From Psychrobacter fozii (lineage in GTDB: Bacteria > Pseudomonadota > Gammaproteobacteria > Pseudomonadales > Moraxellaceae): DNA of 64,000 bases. Below are positions 25,993 through 35,102 of this stretch, in pieces. The stretch covers positions 124,001 through 188,000 of the forward strand of contig NZ_QJSU01000002.1 in assembly GCF_003217155.1 (NCBI RefSeq), in the 5' to 3' direction. The notes below the pieces were generated by a model, which was not told the origin of the DNA, ran no database searches, and saw only the letters and a program-made list of their open reading frames with translations. Each line of letters starts with the position of its first letter. Positions within the stretch are counted from its first letter, which is position 1. Position numbers and translations under genes: made by a program.

Positions 25993-28794
25993 ATGAGCGA
26001 GTCGGTCAGTCCTATTGGCATCGTAGATGAACTGAAGCAGTCCTATCTGGATTATGCGATGAGCGTGATTGTCTCGCGTGCGCTACCTGATGTACGTGAT
26101 GGGTTCAAACCTGTCCATCGCCGCGTGATGTATGCCATGCATGTGCTATCTAATGACTACAATAAGCCATACAAGAAGTCAGCACGTGTGGTCGGTGATG
26201 TCATCGGTAAATATCATCCGCATGGTGATAGCGCTGTATATGATGCGATTGTCCGTATGGCGCAGGACTTTAGCTTGCGTTATCCGATGGTTGATGGTCA
26301 AGGTAACTTTGGCTCGATCGATGATGATCCTCCGGCAGCCATGCGTTATACCGAAGTACGTATGACCAAACTGACTCATCAGATGCTTGCTGATTTGGAC
26401 AAAGACACGGTCGATTGGGAAGACAACTATGATGGCTCTGAGCGTATGCCAAGCGTCATGCCTGCGCGTATTCCTAACCTATTGGTCAATGGTGCAACCG
26501 GTATTGCTGTCGGTATGGCGACCAACATGGCGCCACATAACTTGACCGAAGTGATTAATGCGTGTTTGGCGTATGCCGAAAACCCACAAGTTTCAGCTGA
26601 AGAGTTGATGTCACATATCTCAGGTCCTGACTTTCCTACAGGCGGTATCATCTATGGCCGTGCCGGTATATTAGATGCTTATCGCACTGGTAAAGGCCGT
26701 TTGCACATCCGTGGTCGTTACCATATCGAGCCGATGAGCAATGCTGGCGTCAACCGTGATCGCGAGCGCATTGTATTTACAGAAGTGCCTTATCAAGCCA
26801 ATAAAGCCAAATTGATTGAGCGTATCGCAGAACTCGTACGTGATAAAAAAATCGAAGGCATTAGCGAAATTCGTGATGAGTCTGATAAAGACGGTATGCG
26901 TATCGCCATTGACTTGCGCCGTGGTGAAACTGCTGAAGTTATCGTCAATAACTTGTTCTTACAAACGCCGCTAGAGTCTAGCTTTAGCATCAATATGGTC
27001 GCGCTTGATAATGGTCAGCCAAAGATATTGACCTTGCGTCAGCTCATTGCTGCTTTTGTCCGTCATCGTCAAGAAGTAGTGACACGTCGTACGATTTATG
27101 AATTGAACAAAGCGCGCGTTCGTGGTCATTTGCTTGAAGGCCTAACGGTCGCACTAGCAAATATCGACGAAATTATTGCGACAATTAAAGCCTCTGCAAA
27201 CCGCGGCTTAGCACGTGAAAGCTTGTTGAATAATACGTGGGGCTCAGGCAGCGTCGTTGCGATGCTAACGGCTGCTGGTAGCCAATCTGTCCGTCCTGAC
27301 TTTATCGAAGGCGAAGATCCTAAAGCACCGTTTGGTCTGATCGAAGGCGAAGAGCGCTATCGCTTGTCACTTGAGCAGGTTAATGCGATTTTAGACATGC
27401 AATTGCATCGCTTGACGGGTCTTGAACAAGACAAATTAACCGAAGAATACCAAGACTTATTGCGTGAAATTGCACATTTAGAGTCTATCTTAGGTGATTT
27501 CGATAAGTTAATGGCCATTATCTCGAATGAGATGATTGAGATTCGTGATAACTTTGGTGACGAGCGCCGTACGGACATTATTGACTCACGTACTGACTTT
27601 AGCCGTGAAGACCTTATTCCAGAGCAAACCGTTGTGATGACAGTGTCGCGTACGGGCTATGCTAAGACTCAGCCAATTGATGATTATGTCGCGCAAAAAC
27701 GTGGCGGTAAAGGTAAGTCTGCCACGGCGATGAAAGAAGATGATGTCATTGATCATTTAGTCGTGACTTCAACTCACTCTACCGTATTGTGCTTCACGGA
27801 TAGTGGGCGTGTCTTTAGCTTACGTGGTTTTGAAGTGCCAATTGCTAGCCGCGGTGCACGTGGTCGTCCGTTGGTCAATCTAATCGGCTTAAATGGTGAT
27901 GAAACCGTTACGACGATATTACCGATTCCAAAAATCGTAGAGGACACATCGGTCACAGGTGAGATATCAGACGCAGATATCTTAATAGATAGTGATGATG
28001 ACTCATTAGAGGGCAGCAACCAAGCAGAGGCGCCTTTTGTCTTCTTTGCAACGGCTAATGGTACCGTGAAACGCGTAGAGCTCAAGCAGTTTGCAAATAT
28101 TCGCTCGAACGGTCTCATTGCAGTTGGTCTAGAAGACGGCGATAAACTGGTCAGCGCTCGTATCACTGATGGTAGCCAAGAAGTCATGTTGTTTGCCTCA
28201 AGCGGTAAAGCCATTCGTTTCGATGAAAATGATGCGCGTGCGATGGGCCGTACTGCAAAAGGCGTCCGTGGTATGCGTCTGGCTACTGACGAATTTATCA
28301 AATCATTGGTCGTTATCGAAGACGATGTACGTGAAATTCTGATTGCTTGTGAAAATGGCTTTGGTAAACGTACATTCATTGATGAGTTCAATACGCAAAA
28401 TCGTGGTGGTGGCGGTGTGATCGCGATCAAGACCAGTGAGCGTAATGGTGCGCTGGTTCGTGCCACTAAGGTTGATCCTGAAGATGACATCATCTTAATC
28501 TCTGACAAAGGCACGTTAGTTCGTACGCCAGTTGAGCATGTGGCCAGTTCTGGTCGTAATACTCAAGGTGTCACTCTGATTCGTCTGTCAAAAGATGAAA
28601 AGCTGGTCGCTATGGCACGTGTTGAGCACCAAGAAGGCGATGATGAGCTTGTCGATGCCATGAAAGAAGATGGTACATTCGATGTAGAAGGTCAAGAGCA
28701 GATAGATATTGATGCGGCGACTGGTGATGCAGTGTCAACCGACGTCAGTGATGTTATTGATATTGCAGATAATGATGAATTAGACGGCGAGTAA
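25993..28794 (+). CDS. gyrA: DNA gyrase subunit A
   Basis: Breaks and rejoins DNA in the gyrase A2B2 complex. I start at ATG 25993, which has GGAG 5 bases upstream; the frame is open to a GTG at 25969. The active-site tyrosine is Tyr119 in AMRYTE. The quinolone-resistance region reads [12 protein letters not shown], with Ser80 and Asp84 corresponding to the susceptible Ser83 and Asp87 of Escherichia coli. The GyrA box is QKRGGKG. The C-terminal beta-pinwheel is interrupted by an acidic insertion ([16 protein letters not shown]) and the protein ends in a long acidic tail, giving 933 residues against 875 in Escherichia coli. Confidence 0.97.
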   Translation: MSESVSPIGIVDELKQSYLDYAMSVIVSRALPDVRDGFKPVHRRVMYAMHVLSNDYNKPYKKSARVVGDVIGKYHPHGDSAVYDAIVRMAQDFSLRYPMVDGQGNFGSIDDDPPAAMRYTEVRMTKLTHQMLADLDKDTVDWEDNYDGSERMPSVMPARIPNLLVNGATGIAVGMATNMAPHNLTEVINACLAYAENPQVSAEELMSHISGPDFPTGGIIYGRAGILDAYRTGKGRLHIRGRYHIEPMSNAGVNRDRERIVFTEVPYQANKAKLIERIAELVRDKKIEGISEIRDESDKDGMRIAIDLRRGETAEVIVNNLFLQTPLESSFSINMVALDNGQPKILTLRQLIAAFVRHRQEVVTRRTIYELNKARVRGHLLEGLTVALANIDEIIATIKASANRGLARESLLNNTWGSGSVVAMLTAAGSQSVRPDFIEGEDPKAPFGLIEGEERYRLSLEQVNAILDMQLHRLTGLEQDKLTEEYQDLLREIAHLESILGDFDKLMAIISNEMIEIRDNFGDERRTDIIDSRTDFSREDLIPEQTVVMTVSRTGYAKTQPIDDYVAQKRGGKGKSATAMKEDDVIDHLVVTSTHSTVLCFTDSGRVFSLRGFEVPIASRGARGRPLVNLIGLNGDETVTTILPIPKIVEDTSVTGEISDADILIDSDDDSLEGSNQAEAPFVFFATANGTVKRVELKQFANIRSNGLIAVGLEDGDKLVSARITDGSQEVMLFASSGKAIRFDENDARAMGRTAKGVRGMRLATDEFIKSLVVIEDDVREILIACENGFGKRTFIDEFNTQNRGGGGVIAIKTSERNGALVRATKVDPEDDIILISDKGTLVRTPVEHVASSGRNTQGVTLIRLSKDEKLVAMARVEHQEGDDELVDAMKEDGTFDVEGQEQIDIDAATGDAVSTDVSDVIDIADNDELDGE

Positions 28795-28843
28795 GTGCCT
28801 CAGTAGTTAGCTTTTTGATCTAGTCTTATATGATTGTTCTAGA

Positions 28844-28877
28844 AAAGCCTCTGACATTATCGTCGGAGGCTTTTTTG
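28844..28877 (+). terminator. gyrA terminator
   Basis: AAGCCTCTGAC pairs with GTCGGAGGCTT (one G-U) around a short loop, followed by TTTTTTG. It is closely similar in sequence to the terminator at 30221-30258. Confidence 0.92.
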
Positions 28878-28994
28878 TTTTTCTGAGGATTATTAATTTT
28901 GAGGTCAGCTGTTAGCTCTTAAGTTATATAAACCTCAGCTTCTATAATTTTTTATAAATTACGCCCATAAAGTTATATTTTTAAGGCTGTTGTT

Positions 28995-30065
28995 ATGTTT
29001 ACGACCAATCAAACCTTTCAAGGTACCCTTGCATCGATATCATCGAGCTTTTTATTCGCGATGATGTTTTTGTTCGGGCTTTTTATGCTGCCTCTAACTG
29101 GCACACAAGTAGCGTCATGGCGTGTGTTGATGATGCTGTTGAGTCTGATGTTACTAGTCAGTTTTACCAAGCAGTGGCAGCATGTTTTTGACTATATAAA
29201 GACGCTCAAGACGATTAAAGAATGGTTAATATTTATATTACCCGCACCAATTTTGGGTGGACAGATTTGGTTGTTTATGTGGGCACCGGTGAACGGCTTT
29301 GGTTTGGATGTCACTTTGGGCTACTTTCTATTGCCGCTAGTGATGATAGTACTGGGTCGGTTTTTTTACCATGAGTATATGAGCGTATTACAGTGGGCGG
29401 CAGCGCTATTTGCAGCGATGGGTATTGGCTATGATATATTCCAATATGGGTCGATATCTTGGGTGACGCTGTTTGTATGCTTGGGTTATCCGCCGTACTA
29501 TCTGCTGCGGCGTACGCTGTCTGTGCCACCAGTGACGGGTCTGCTGTTTGATTTGACACTGCTGACGCCAGTGGTACTCACCATGCTATATTTTAGTGGT
29601 GGCTTTAGTGTGGCAACACAAGACATGAAATTTTGGTATCTATTGCCATTGCTTGGTGCTTTTAGTGCGCTTGCGATGTCGTTGACAATGATTGCGAGTA
29701 GTAAGCTGCCCGTGTCATTATTTGGGGCATTAAGCTATGTAGAGCCTATGCTGCTATTTGTGTTATCTATTACCGTTCTCAGTCAGAGTCTTGAGGAGGG
29801 CGGTTCTCTCTTTATGTACGGCATGATTACGCTTGCGCTACTGGTTATGATGGCGGATAGTGCGACAGGCTATATGGTTCGTCGCCGTGATGATCATTTG
29901 CATGGTTATAGAGAACCGCAGATAGGGGGCTTTCCTCCACGGCGTCATTTTATCAATCAGCGTATCGATGGCGTGCTAACAGCCCATCGTTTTCGTAAGA
30001 AACGCCGCTATCAAAAAAAGATGAATAAGATACAGCAAAAAATAGAGAAACTTGATTTAAACTAA
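28995..30065 (+). CDS. RarD/EamA-family membrane transporter, copy 1
   Basis: Ten-helix drug/metabolite transporter of the RarD type, 356 residues. Features: GTQVASWRVL, MWAPVNGFGLDVTLGYFLLPL and LQWAAALFAAMGIGYD, matching RarD. The substrate is unknown. The C-terminal 70 residues are cytoplasmic and very basic (RRHFINQRIDGV, RFRKKRRYQKKM), a tail not usual in RarD. AAGG precedes the ATG. It has a tandem paralogue immediately downstream with the same tail. An isolated transcript is likely, since it lies behind the gyrA terminator. Confidence 0.88.
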   Translation: MFTTNQTFQGTLASISSSFLFAMMFLFGLFMLPLTGTQVASWRVLMMLLSLMLLVSFTKQWQHVFDYIKTLKTIKEWLIFILPAPILGGQIWLFMWAPVNGFGLDVTLGYFLLPLVMIVLGRFFYHEYMSVLQWAAALFAAMGIGYDIFQYGSISWVTLFVCLGYPPYYLLRRTLSVPPVTGLLFDLTLLTPVVLTMLYFSGGFSVATQDMKFWYLLPLLGAFSALAMSLTMIASSKLPVSLFGALSYVEPMLLFVLSITVLSQSLEEGGSLFMYGMITLALLVMMADSATGYMVRRRDDHLHGYREPQIGGFPPRRHFINQRIDGVLTAHRFRKKRRYQKKMNKIQQKIEKLDLN

Positions 30066-30220
30066 TCAGTTAGGTGCATTTAATTTACTCAATGAAGAAG
30101 TTGAGTCAATAGGTGAACACTGGCATTGCTTATCTGTTTTGACTTTGACATAATGCCCGCCATGATGTAAGCACGATACATTCAAAGCGTTTATCTTAGA
30201 TTGCGCGACGACCTTATTTG

Positions 30221-30258
30221 CAAAAGCCTCAGACGTTCTCGTCTGAGGCTTTTGTTTT
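30221..30258 (+). terminator. Terminator between the tandem transporters
   Basis: Perfect 15-bp stem CAAAAGCCTCAGACG/CGTCTGAGGCTTTTG with a TTCT loop and a T-run. It lies only 48 bases before the second transporter start and resembles the gyrA terminator, including its loop. Confidence 0.93.
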
Positions 30259-30305
30259 TTTTAAAAATTGCCAAGGATGTGCACCAATCGTTAAAGGCCG
30301 CTGCC

Positions 30306-31373
30306 ATGATGACTACTAACCAAACCTCGCAGGGTACAATCACTGCCGTGGCTGCAAATTTTTTGTATTCACTGCTGTTCTTATTTGGCTTACTACTGCA
30401 ACCATTATCAGGTACACAGGTTGCGTCGTGGCGCGTGCTAACGATGTTTTTTAGCTTGGTGTTGCTAGTCACTTTGCTAAAGCAGTGGCAGCATATTTTT
30501 GATTATCTAAAAACACTAAAAAACGCGAAAGAGTGGTTTTTATTTATACTACCCACACCGATTTTAGGTGCGCAAATTTGGATATTCATGTGGGCACCCG
30601 TCAATGGCTTGGGGCTGGAAGTAACGTTAGGCTACTTCTTATATCCGATGATTATGATTGTGGTTGGTCGCTTCTTCTATAATGAAGACATGAGCCTACT
30701 CCAGTGGGTTGCCATCGGATGCGCAGGCTTTGGTATTGCTTATGATATCTTTCAATATGGTGCTATTTCTTGGGCAACGTTGTTTGTCTGCTTGGGTTAC
30801 CCGCCTTATTATTTATTGCGTCGTTATTTGGCAGTGCCGCCCATCACTGGTCTTATATCGGATCTTGTATTGTTGTTACCAGTCGTATTGGTTGCGCTGT
30901 ATATGAATGGTGGCTTTGAAGTAGCGATAACCAACCATAAACTGTGGTATCTGTTGCCTTTACTTGGCATTATTAGTACCGCTGCGATGTCGTTGACGAT
31001 GATAGCGAGTCGGAAATTGCCAGTCTCACTGTTTGGTACTTTATGCTACCTTGAGCCGATATTCTTGTTTATATTTTCCATTGCTATTTTGGATCATAAT
31101 GTCGAAGAAGGCTCGATGCTGATGTACAGCATGATTTTTATCGCATTGCTTATCATGATTGCGGACAGTGCACTTGGTTATATGGCACGCAAACGTGACG
31201 ACCGACTACATGGCTACAATGAGCCACAAGTGGGTAGTTTTCCACCGCGCCGTCGTCTCAAAAATCGCCGTATTAAAGGCGTATTAGCCGCGCATCGGTT
31301 TCGTAAAATTAAAAAGTATCAGCAAAAAATAGATAAGATGACACGCAAAATCGAAGCATTGCATTTAAAGTAA
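30306..31373 (+). CDS. RarD/EamA-family membrane transporter, copy 2
   Basis: Tandem paralogue of the preceding gene. The ATG at 30306 aligns with the start of copy 1 (MMTTNQTSQG against MFTTNQTFQG) and has AAAGG upstream; the frame is open further back but would run through the terminator. It is 355 residues with ten predicted helices, the MWAPVNGLGLEVTLGYFLYPM motif and the same basic C-terminal tail (RRRLKNRRIKGV). The two proteins appear more than half identical by eye, with highly similar helices 3-6. A promoter must lie in the 48 bases after the terminator, or expression depends on readthrough. Confidence 0.87.
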   Translation: MMTTNQTSQGTITAVAANFLYSLLFLFGLLLQPLSGTQVASWRVLTMFFSLVLLVTLLKQWQHIFDYLKTLKNAKEWFLFILPTPILGAQIWIFMWAPVNGLGLEVTLGYFLYPMIMIVVGRFFYNEDMSLLQWVAIGCAGFGIAYDIFQYGAISWATLFVCLGYPPYYLLRRYLAVPPITGLISDLVLLLPVVLVALYMNGGFEVAITNHKLWYLLPLLGIISTAAMSLTMIASRKLPVSLFGTLCYLEPIFLFIFSIAILDHNVEEGSMLMYSMIFIALLIMIADSALGYMARKRDDRLHGYNEPQVGSFPPRRRLKNRRIKGVLAAHRFRKIKKYQQKIDKMTRKIEALHLK

Positions 31374-31561
31374 ACATTGCTAGTGGGCGTAGGTTGAGTC
31401 TGACTTGGCGGGCTATATCTTTTGGCATAACGCGATACAGTTTCTGTGTCAAAGATGAGGTAATTACGCTATTATCAAGAGCAGTGCTGCCAGACTTAGA
31501 GAAATGCAGCACACCCTATATAAAATATTATTGCTCATTCACACTATAACTAGGATGGTTT

Positions 31562-32230
31562 ATGTTGCATCTTCATCATTTAGCAAACTCACGCTCGTTC
31601 CGTATTTTATGGCTGTTAGAAGAGTTAAACATCGATTATAACTTGACGAGCTACGAGCGCACTAAAGCATATCGCGCGCCAGAAAGCCTAAAAAAGGTGC
31701 ACCCACTTGGCAATGTACCCATACTAGAAGTGAATGATCGCGCGCTGATTGAGTCAGGATTTATCATTGAGTATCTACTCAAACATTATGATAAAGAGCA
31801 GCAGTTTAAACCTACTGATGACAATGAAGCAGCATGGGAAGCTTATACTTTTTGGTTACACTTTGCTGAATCATCGCTGATGCCACTGCTAGTCATGCGT
31901 TTGGTATTCACCAAAGTGGTTCAACAGTCCCCAATGCTGATCAGGCCCATTAGTAAAAAAATTCAGGGTCAAGTCGAAAAAAATATGATCAGCAGTGGTC
32001 TAGAAAAAATGCTGTATATGATTGAGCAGCGCTTGCAAGACAATCATTGGTTTGCAGGCAGTGAGTTCAGTGCTGCTGATATTCAGATGCACCTTGCGAT
32101 TGCTGGAGCCAATGCAGGTGAAGGTTTAGATAGTCGCAAATATGCCAATATTTTGAATTGGCTAAAACGTTGTGAAGAGCGTGATGCCTTTAAACGTGCA
32201 GAAGCCAAAGGCGGTCGTTTGCAGTTTTAG
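31562..32230 (+). CDS. Glutathione S-transferase family protein
   Basis: Cytosolic GST-fold protein, 222 residues. The thioredoxin-like N-terminal domain has HHLANSRSFRILWLLEEL with Ser/Arg near the glutathione site, the cis-proline in GNVPILEV and the glutamate-serine pair in LIESGFIIEYL. The all-helical C-terminal domain contains WFAGSEFSAADIQMHLAI, the usual N-capping motif. AGGA lies 8 bases before the ATG. It is followed by a terminator-like hairpin at 32279. The substrate cannot be told. Confidence 0.92.
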   Translation: MLHLHHLANSRSFRILWLLEELNIDYNLTSYERTKAYRAPESLKKVHPLGNVPILEVNDRALIESGFIIEYLLKHYDKEQQFKPTDDNEAAWEAYTFWLHFAESSLMPLLVMRLVFTKVVQQSPMLIRPISKKIQGQVEKNMISSGLEKMLYMIEQRLQDNHWFAGSEFSAADIQMHLAIAGANAGEGLDSRKYANILNWLKRCEERDAFKRAEAKGGRLQF

Positions 32231-32278
32231 ACGAGCTATATTTAACCAATGATAAATAACTAATTTGATAGTAAAATG

Positions 32279-32313
32279 AAAGGTTTTGTTTATTTATAGA
32301 CAAAACCTTTTTT
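32279..32313 (+). terminator. Terminator after the GST gene
   Basis: Perfect 11-bp stem AAAGGTTTTGT/ACAAAACCTTT with a 10-base loop and following T-run. It ends 10 bases before the next start codon, so it could also act as a leader structure for the small gene. Confidence 0.75.
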
Positions 32314-32323
32314 AGGATTACAA

Positions 32324-32581
32324 ATGACAGATTCGAATAAATTAAACACCAAAAAAATTGATACAGACAATACTGCTGACTCTCAAATTGATAGAGCCGC
32401 TGTGAATAGCCAGCAAGTCTCTATCAAATCTTGGTCACAAAAATTGCTCGTGGTTATACTATGTGTGGCCAGTTTTTATGGTGGTTGGAAGTCTTATGAA
32501 TCCAACATGGTCAATGAATGTACGGCCAATGGTGGGCAGATGGTTGAAGCACAAAAAACCATGATGTGCCAATTATCATAG
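32324..32581 (+). CDS. Small single-span membrane protein
   Basis: 85 residues, not recognised. A polar N-terminus (about 40 residues, Asn/Asp/Thr-rich) precedes one hydrophobic segment LLVVILCVASFYGGW, then a short C-terminal part with two cysteines (NECTANGG and MMCQLS) that would lie in the periplasm and could form a disulfide. AGGA precedes the ATG at good distance. It lies 32 bases before rnz, perhaps in one transcript. Confidence 0.65.
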   Translation: MTDSNKLNTKKIDTDNTADSQIDRAAVNSQQVSIKSWSQKLLVVILCVASFYGGWKSYESNMVNECTANGGQMVEAQKTMMCQLS

Positions 32582-32613
32582 TGAATAAGTATTATATGTA
32601 AGAGAGGTAATCT

Positions 32614-33756
32614 ATGTTGAGGCTGACTTTTTTGGGTACCTCTGCTGGTGTGCCGACCAAACAGCGTAATGTGACAGCACTAGCGATTGAATGTCTGAAT
32701 ACGCATGGTGCTCAGCCAAATAATCAATCACGAGCTGCCAATCACAATAATCAGAACAAAAAATCACGTCCATGGGTGTTGATAGATTGCGGTGAAGGGA
32801 CGCAGCAGCAACTGTTACATACCAAGCTCTCTTTGCATCAACTAGCCGCCATCTGTATCACTCATGTGCATGGTGATCATTGCTATGGCCTGCCAGGTCT
32901 ATTAGCGAGTGCAGCCATGTCAGGACGCCGCGAGCCGCTGACACTCATTGCCCCAAAAGCCATCGCGACATTGCTCGAAGCCATTACCTTAACCACGGAA
33001 TTGTATTTACCCTTTGCTCTCAATTTTGTAGCAATTGAAGAAGTGTTATCTGAGCAAGGTAACACCAATAAGGTTAATATTCGCTTGAGCGACCAGCATC
33101 AGCTTGATATTGATATCACGCTGCTATCACATCGGGTTGCTTCTCATGCATTTGGTATCACGCAGACTATCCATCATCGTACGCTTGATACGGATAAACT
33201 GCTAGCGCAAGGTATACCTGCAAGCGCACTGTGGGGTAAATTGCAACAAGGTGAAGACGTTATCACTGAAGAGGGTCAGCAGTTATGTGTAGATGATTAT
33301 GTTAATGATGATCTATCACGAACGCGAGTAGTGGTGGCTGGTGATAACGATACGCCAGCGTGTCTCACCGCGGCGTTGGTCGACACGGATTTGTTGGTGC
33401 ATGAAGCAACATATACACATGAGGTACTGACTAAGATTCAAGCAAAAAATCCAGAGTTTGATCCGATGCATAGTAGTGCGCAATTGGTGGCGGATTTTGT
33501 GGAAAAAAGTGGCGTAAATAATTTAATTTTGACGCACTTTAGCGCCCGTTATCAGGGTTTTGATAATCCTAATAGCAAGACGCCAAATATGGCATACATT
33601 CGTTTAGATGCTAAGAGCGTTTACAGAGGCAATCTGTGGCTGGCGGCAGATTTTGACCAATATATGGTCGATGGTGCCGTTGACGTGGCAAGCAATCAAA
33701 AGAACAGTCAAGAGAAGAACCGCGTGCAGTATATAGGCTCTGCACGCAGTGATTAG
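32614..33756 (+). CDS. rnz: Ribonuclease Z
   Basis: Metallo-beta-lactamase-fold endonuclease that processes tRNA 3' ends. The zinc motif THVHGDH is at residues 83-89, preceded by LIDCGEGTQQQL. Later ligands are in VVAGDNDTP, VHEATYTHE and LILTHFSARY. It is 380 residues, longer than the about 305 usual, because of a polar insertion near residues 30-50 (Asn/Gln-rich) and a C-terminal extension. AGAGG precedes the ATG. All tRNAs in this window encode CCA, so the enzyme's exact role is not shown by context. Confidence 0.92.
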   Translation: MLRLTFLGTSAGVPTKQRNVTALAIECLNTHGAQPNNQSRAANHNNQNKKSRPWVLIDCGEGTQQQLLHTKLSLHQLAAICITHVHGDHCYGLPGLLASAAMSGRREPLTLIAPKAIATLLEAITLTTELYLPFALNFVAIEEVLSEQGNTNKVNIRLSDQHQLDIDITLLSHRVASHAFGITQTIHHRTLDTDKLLAQGIPASALWGKLQQGEDVITEEGQQLCVDDYVNDDLSRTRVVVAGDNDTPACLTAALVDTDLLVHEATYTHEVLTKIQAKNPEFDPMHSSAQLVADFVEKSGVNNLILTHFSARYQGFDNPNSKTPNMAYIRLDAKSVYRGNLWLAADFDQYMVDGAVDVASNQKNSQEKNRVQYIGSARSD

Positions 33757-33796
33757 ACATGGCTAAGCTTAGATATGGTTTAGCGTTAAATATGAC

Positions 33797-34768
33797 CTAG
33801 TACTTACTGTCTGCAATTTCCAATTGCGTTATACCGCTCCAGTATCGACTGAACTGGTAAGCAACTCGTCCTGAGCGACCACCACGTTCAGAGGCCCAAC
33901 GTAGCGCATCCTTTTTGATCTTGTCAGGCATGGTCTGACTTTCCAAAGCATTCTTAGCATCACTATCCATATCAGCTGAGATTTTTTGCTGTTCTAAATT
34001 CAGATAATGCTGAACGATATGCAGATAAGTCTGCTGATCCATAGGATGGAAAGTGAGTGATAAACCGAATCTATCTGACAATGACACGGTTTCATCAATG
34101 GCTTCATAAGGATTGACTTCATCCGTCTGACCATTGTAGATATTAATATTGTCTTTCATCATTTGCGGTAGCAGGCGACGGCGATTACTGGTGGCATAGA
34201 CCAGTAGCTTGTCTTGCTCAGAGTCTAGCGAGCCATCAAGCACGCTCTTTAGCGTACGATAGCTTTCATCTTGACCGTCAAATGCAAGATCATCACAGTA
34301 TACGATGTAGCGGCAATTAGAATCTGCTGGTAGGGCATTAATGGCAGCGCGAATCTTATCTAATATTTGCAGATCATCGCGAGCAACTTCAATAATACGC
34401 AAGCCTTCACTATGATGGGCTTGAAGCAAGGCGCGAATCAATGATGATTTACCGGCACCGCGTGTCCCCGACATTAATACGTGATTGGCAGGATAACCCT
34501 TAATAAACTGACGGGTGTTTTGTACCAGTTTAGACTTTTGCTTATCGATACCATGCAAGTCATCTAAGCTCAAAAACAAGTTGACCGACAAAGGCTCTAA
34601 ATTACCAGTGCGTCCACCAACCCAGCGATAAGCAAGTTGGTTCGGATCGATTTCAATCGTCGGTGTAACCTGCTCTTTTAAGTACTGACTGAGTAAGTCT
34701 AATAACGGTTGAGGTAGGGCATAAGTAGGCTGATTAGAGGGCGAGGTTGGGATTATTGGTTGTGACAT
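33797..34768 (-). CDS. DUF815-family AAA+ ATPase
   Basis: ATP-binding protein of the DUF815 family, function unknown. I start at ATG 34768 (MSQPIIPT), rather than the upstream in-frame ATG 34819, because the upstream part has no family character. Walker A is GTRGAGKSS at residues 101-109, Walker B is in YIVYCDDLAF, and an arginine-rich sensor region lies near ATSNRRRLLPQ. The C-terminal part ASERGGRSGRVAYQF is typical of the family. It is 323 residues and monocistronic, convergent with rnz, 40 bases away. Confidence 0.88.
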   Translation of the reverse strand: MSQPIIPTSPSNQPTYALPQPLLDLLSQYLKEQVTPTIEIDPNQLAYRWVGGRTGNLEPLSVNLFLSLDDLHGIDKQKSKLVQNTRQFIKGYPANHVLMSGTRGAGKSSLIRALLQAHHSEGLRIIEVARDDLQILDKIRAAINALPADSNCRYIVYCDDLAFDGQDESYRTLKSVLDGSLDSEQDKLLVYATSNRRRLLPQMMKDNINIYNGQTDEVNPYEAIDETVSLSDRFGLSLTFHPMDQQTYLHIVQHYLNLEQQKISADMDSDAKNALESQTMPDKIKKDALRWASERGGRSGRVAYQFSRYWSGITQLEIADSKY

Positions 34769-34857
34769 AGTGGCTCTAGTAATTAAGGTTGTCTTTAATA
34801 CCATACCCAAAAATATCATTAACGTGGCTAAACTTTTGGCGCCTACTGAGCGTAGTA

Positions 34858-35033
34858 TTAGGGTGTGTCATAAATTAGCATATTAATACATTTAGTGGCC
34901 TTAAAATGGCTAAATTTTGCTAAACATTGTCAGAAATTCTGTCAATATGTTCATATTAACGGCAATTTCTTCCTTGTTTATCTACAATTTTTCTCATTTT
35001 AAGTCTCACAATCTAATTGATAACACGCCCTAG
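34858..35033. repeat. Family A-type element, divergent subfamily (176 bp)
   Basis: Ends TTAGGGTGTGTCATAAATTAG and its approximate inverse CTAATTGATAACACGCCCTAG. It has the same length as copy 1 and similar interior phrases (AAAATGGCTAAATTTTGCTAAAC), but the first 20 bases after the end differ. It fills most of the gap between the DUF815 gene and the kinase gene. Confidence 0.75.
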
Positions 35034-35102
35034 TCAAAATTATTCGCGCTATTATTATTTTTGGAAATGATACGAACGGGAATGCATTAATCTCACTCTA
35101 TT

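Noticed and set aside
27774..28514. 246-codon leftward reading frame within gyrA
   Set aside because: It lies wholly antisense to gyrA, is Ser/Arg/Pro-rich as expected of a shadow frame, has no ribosome site and resembles no family.
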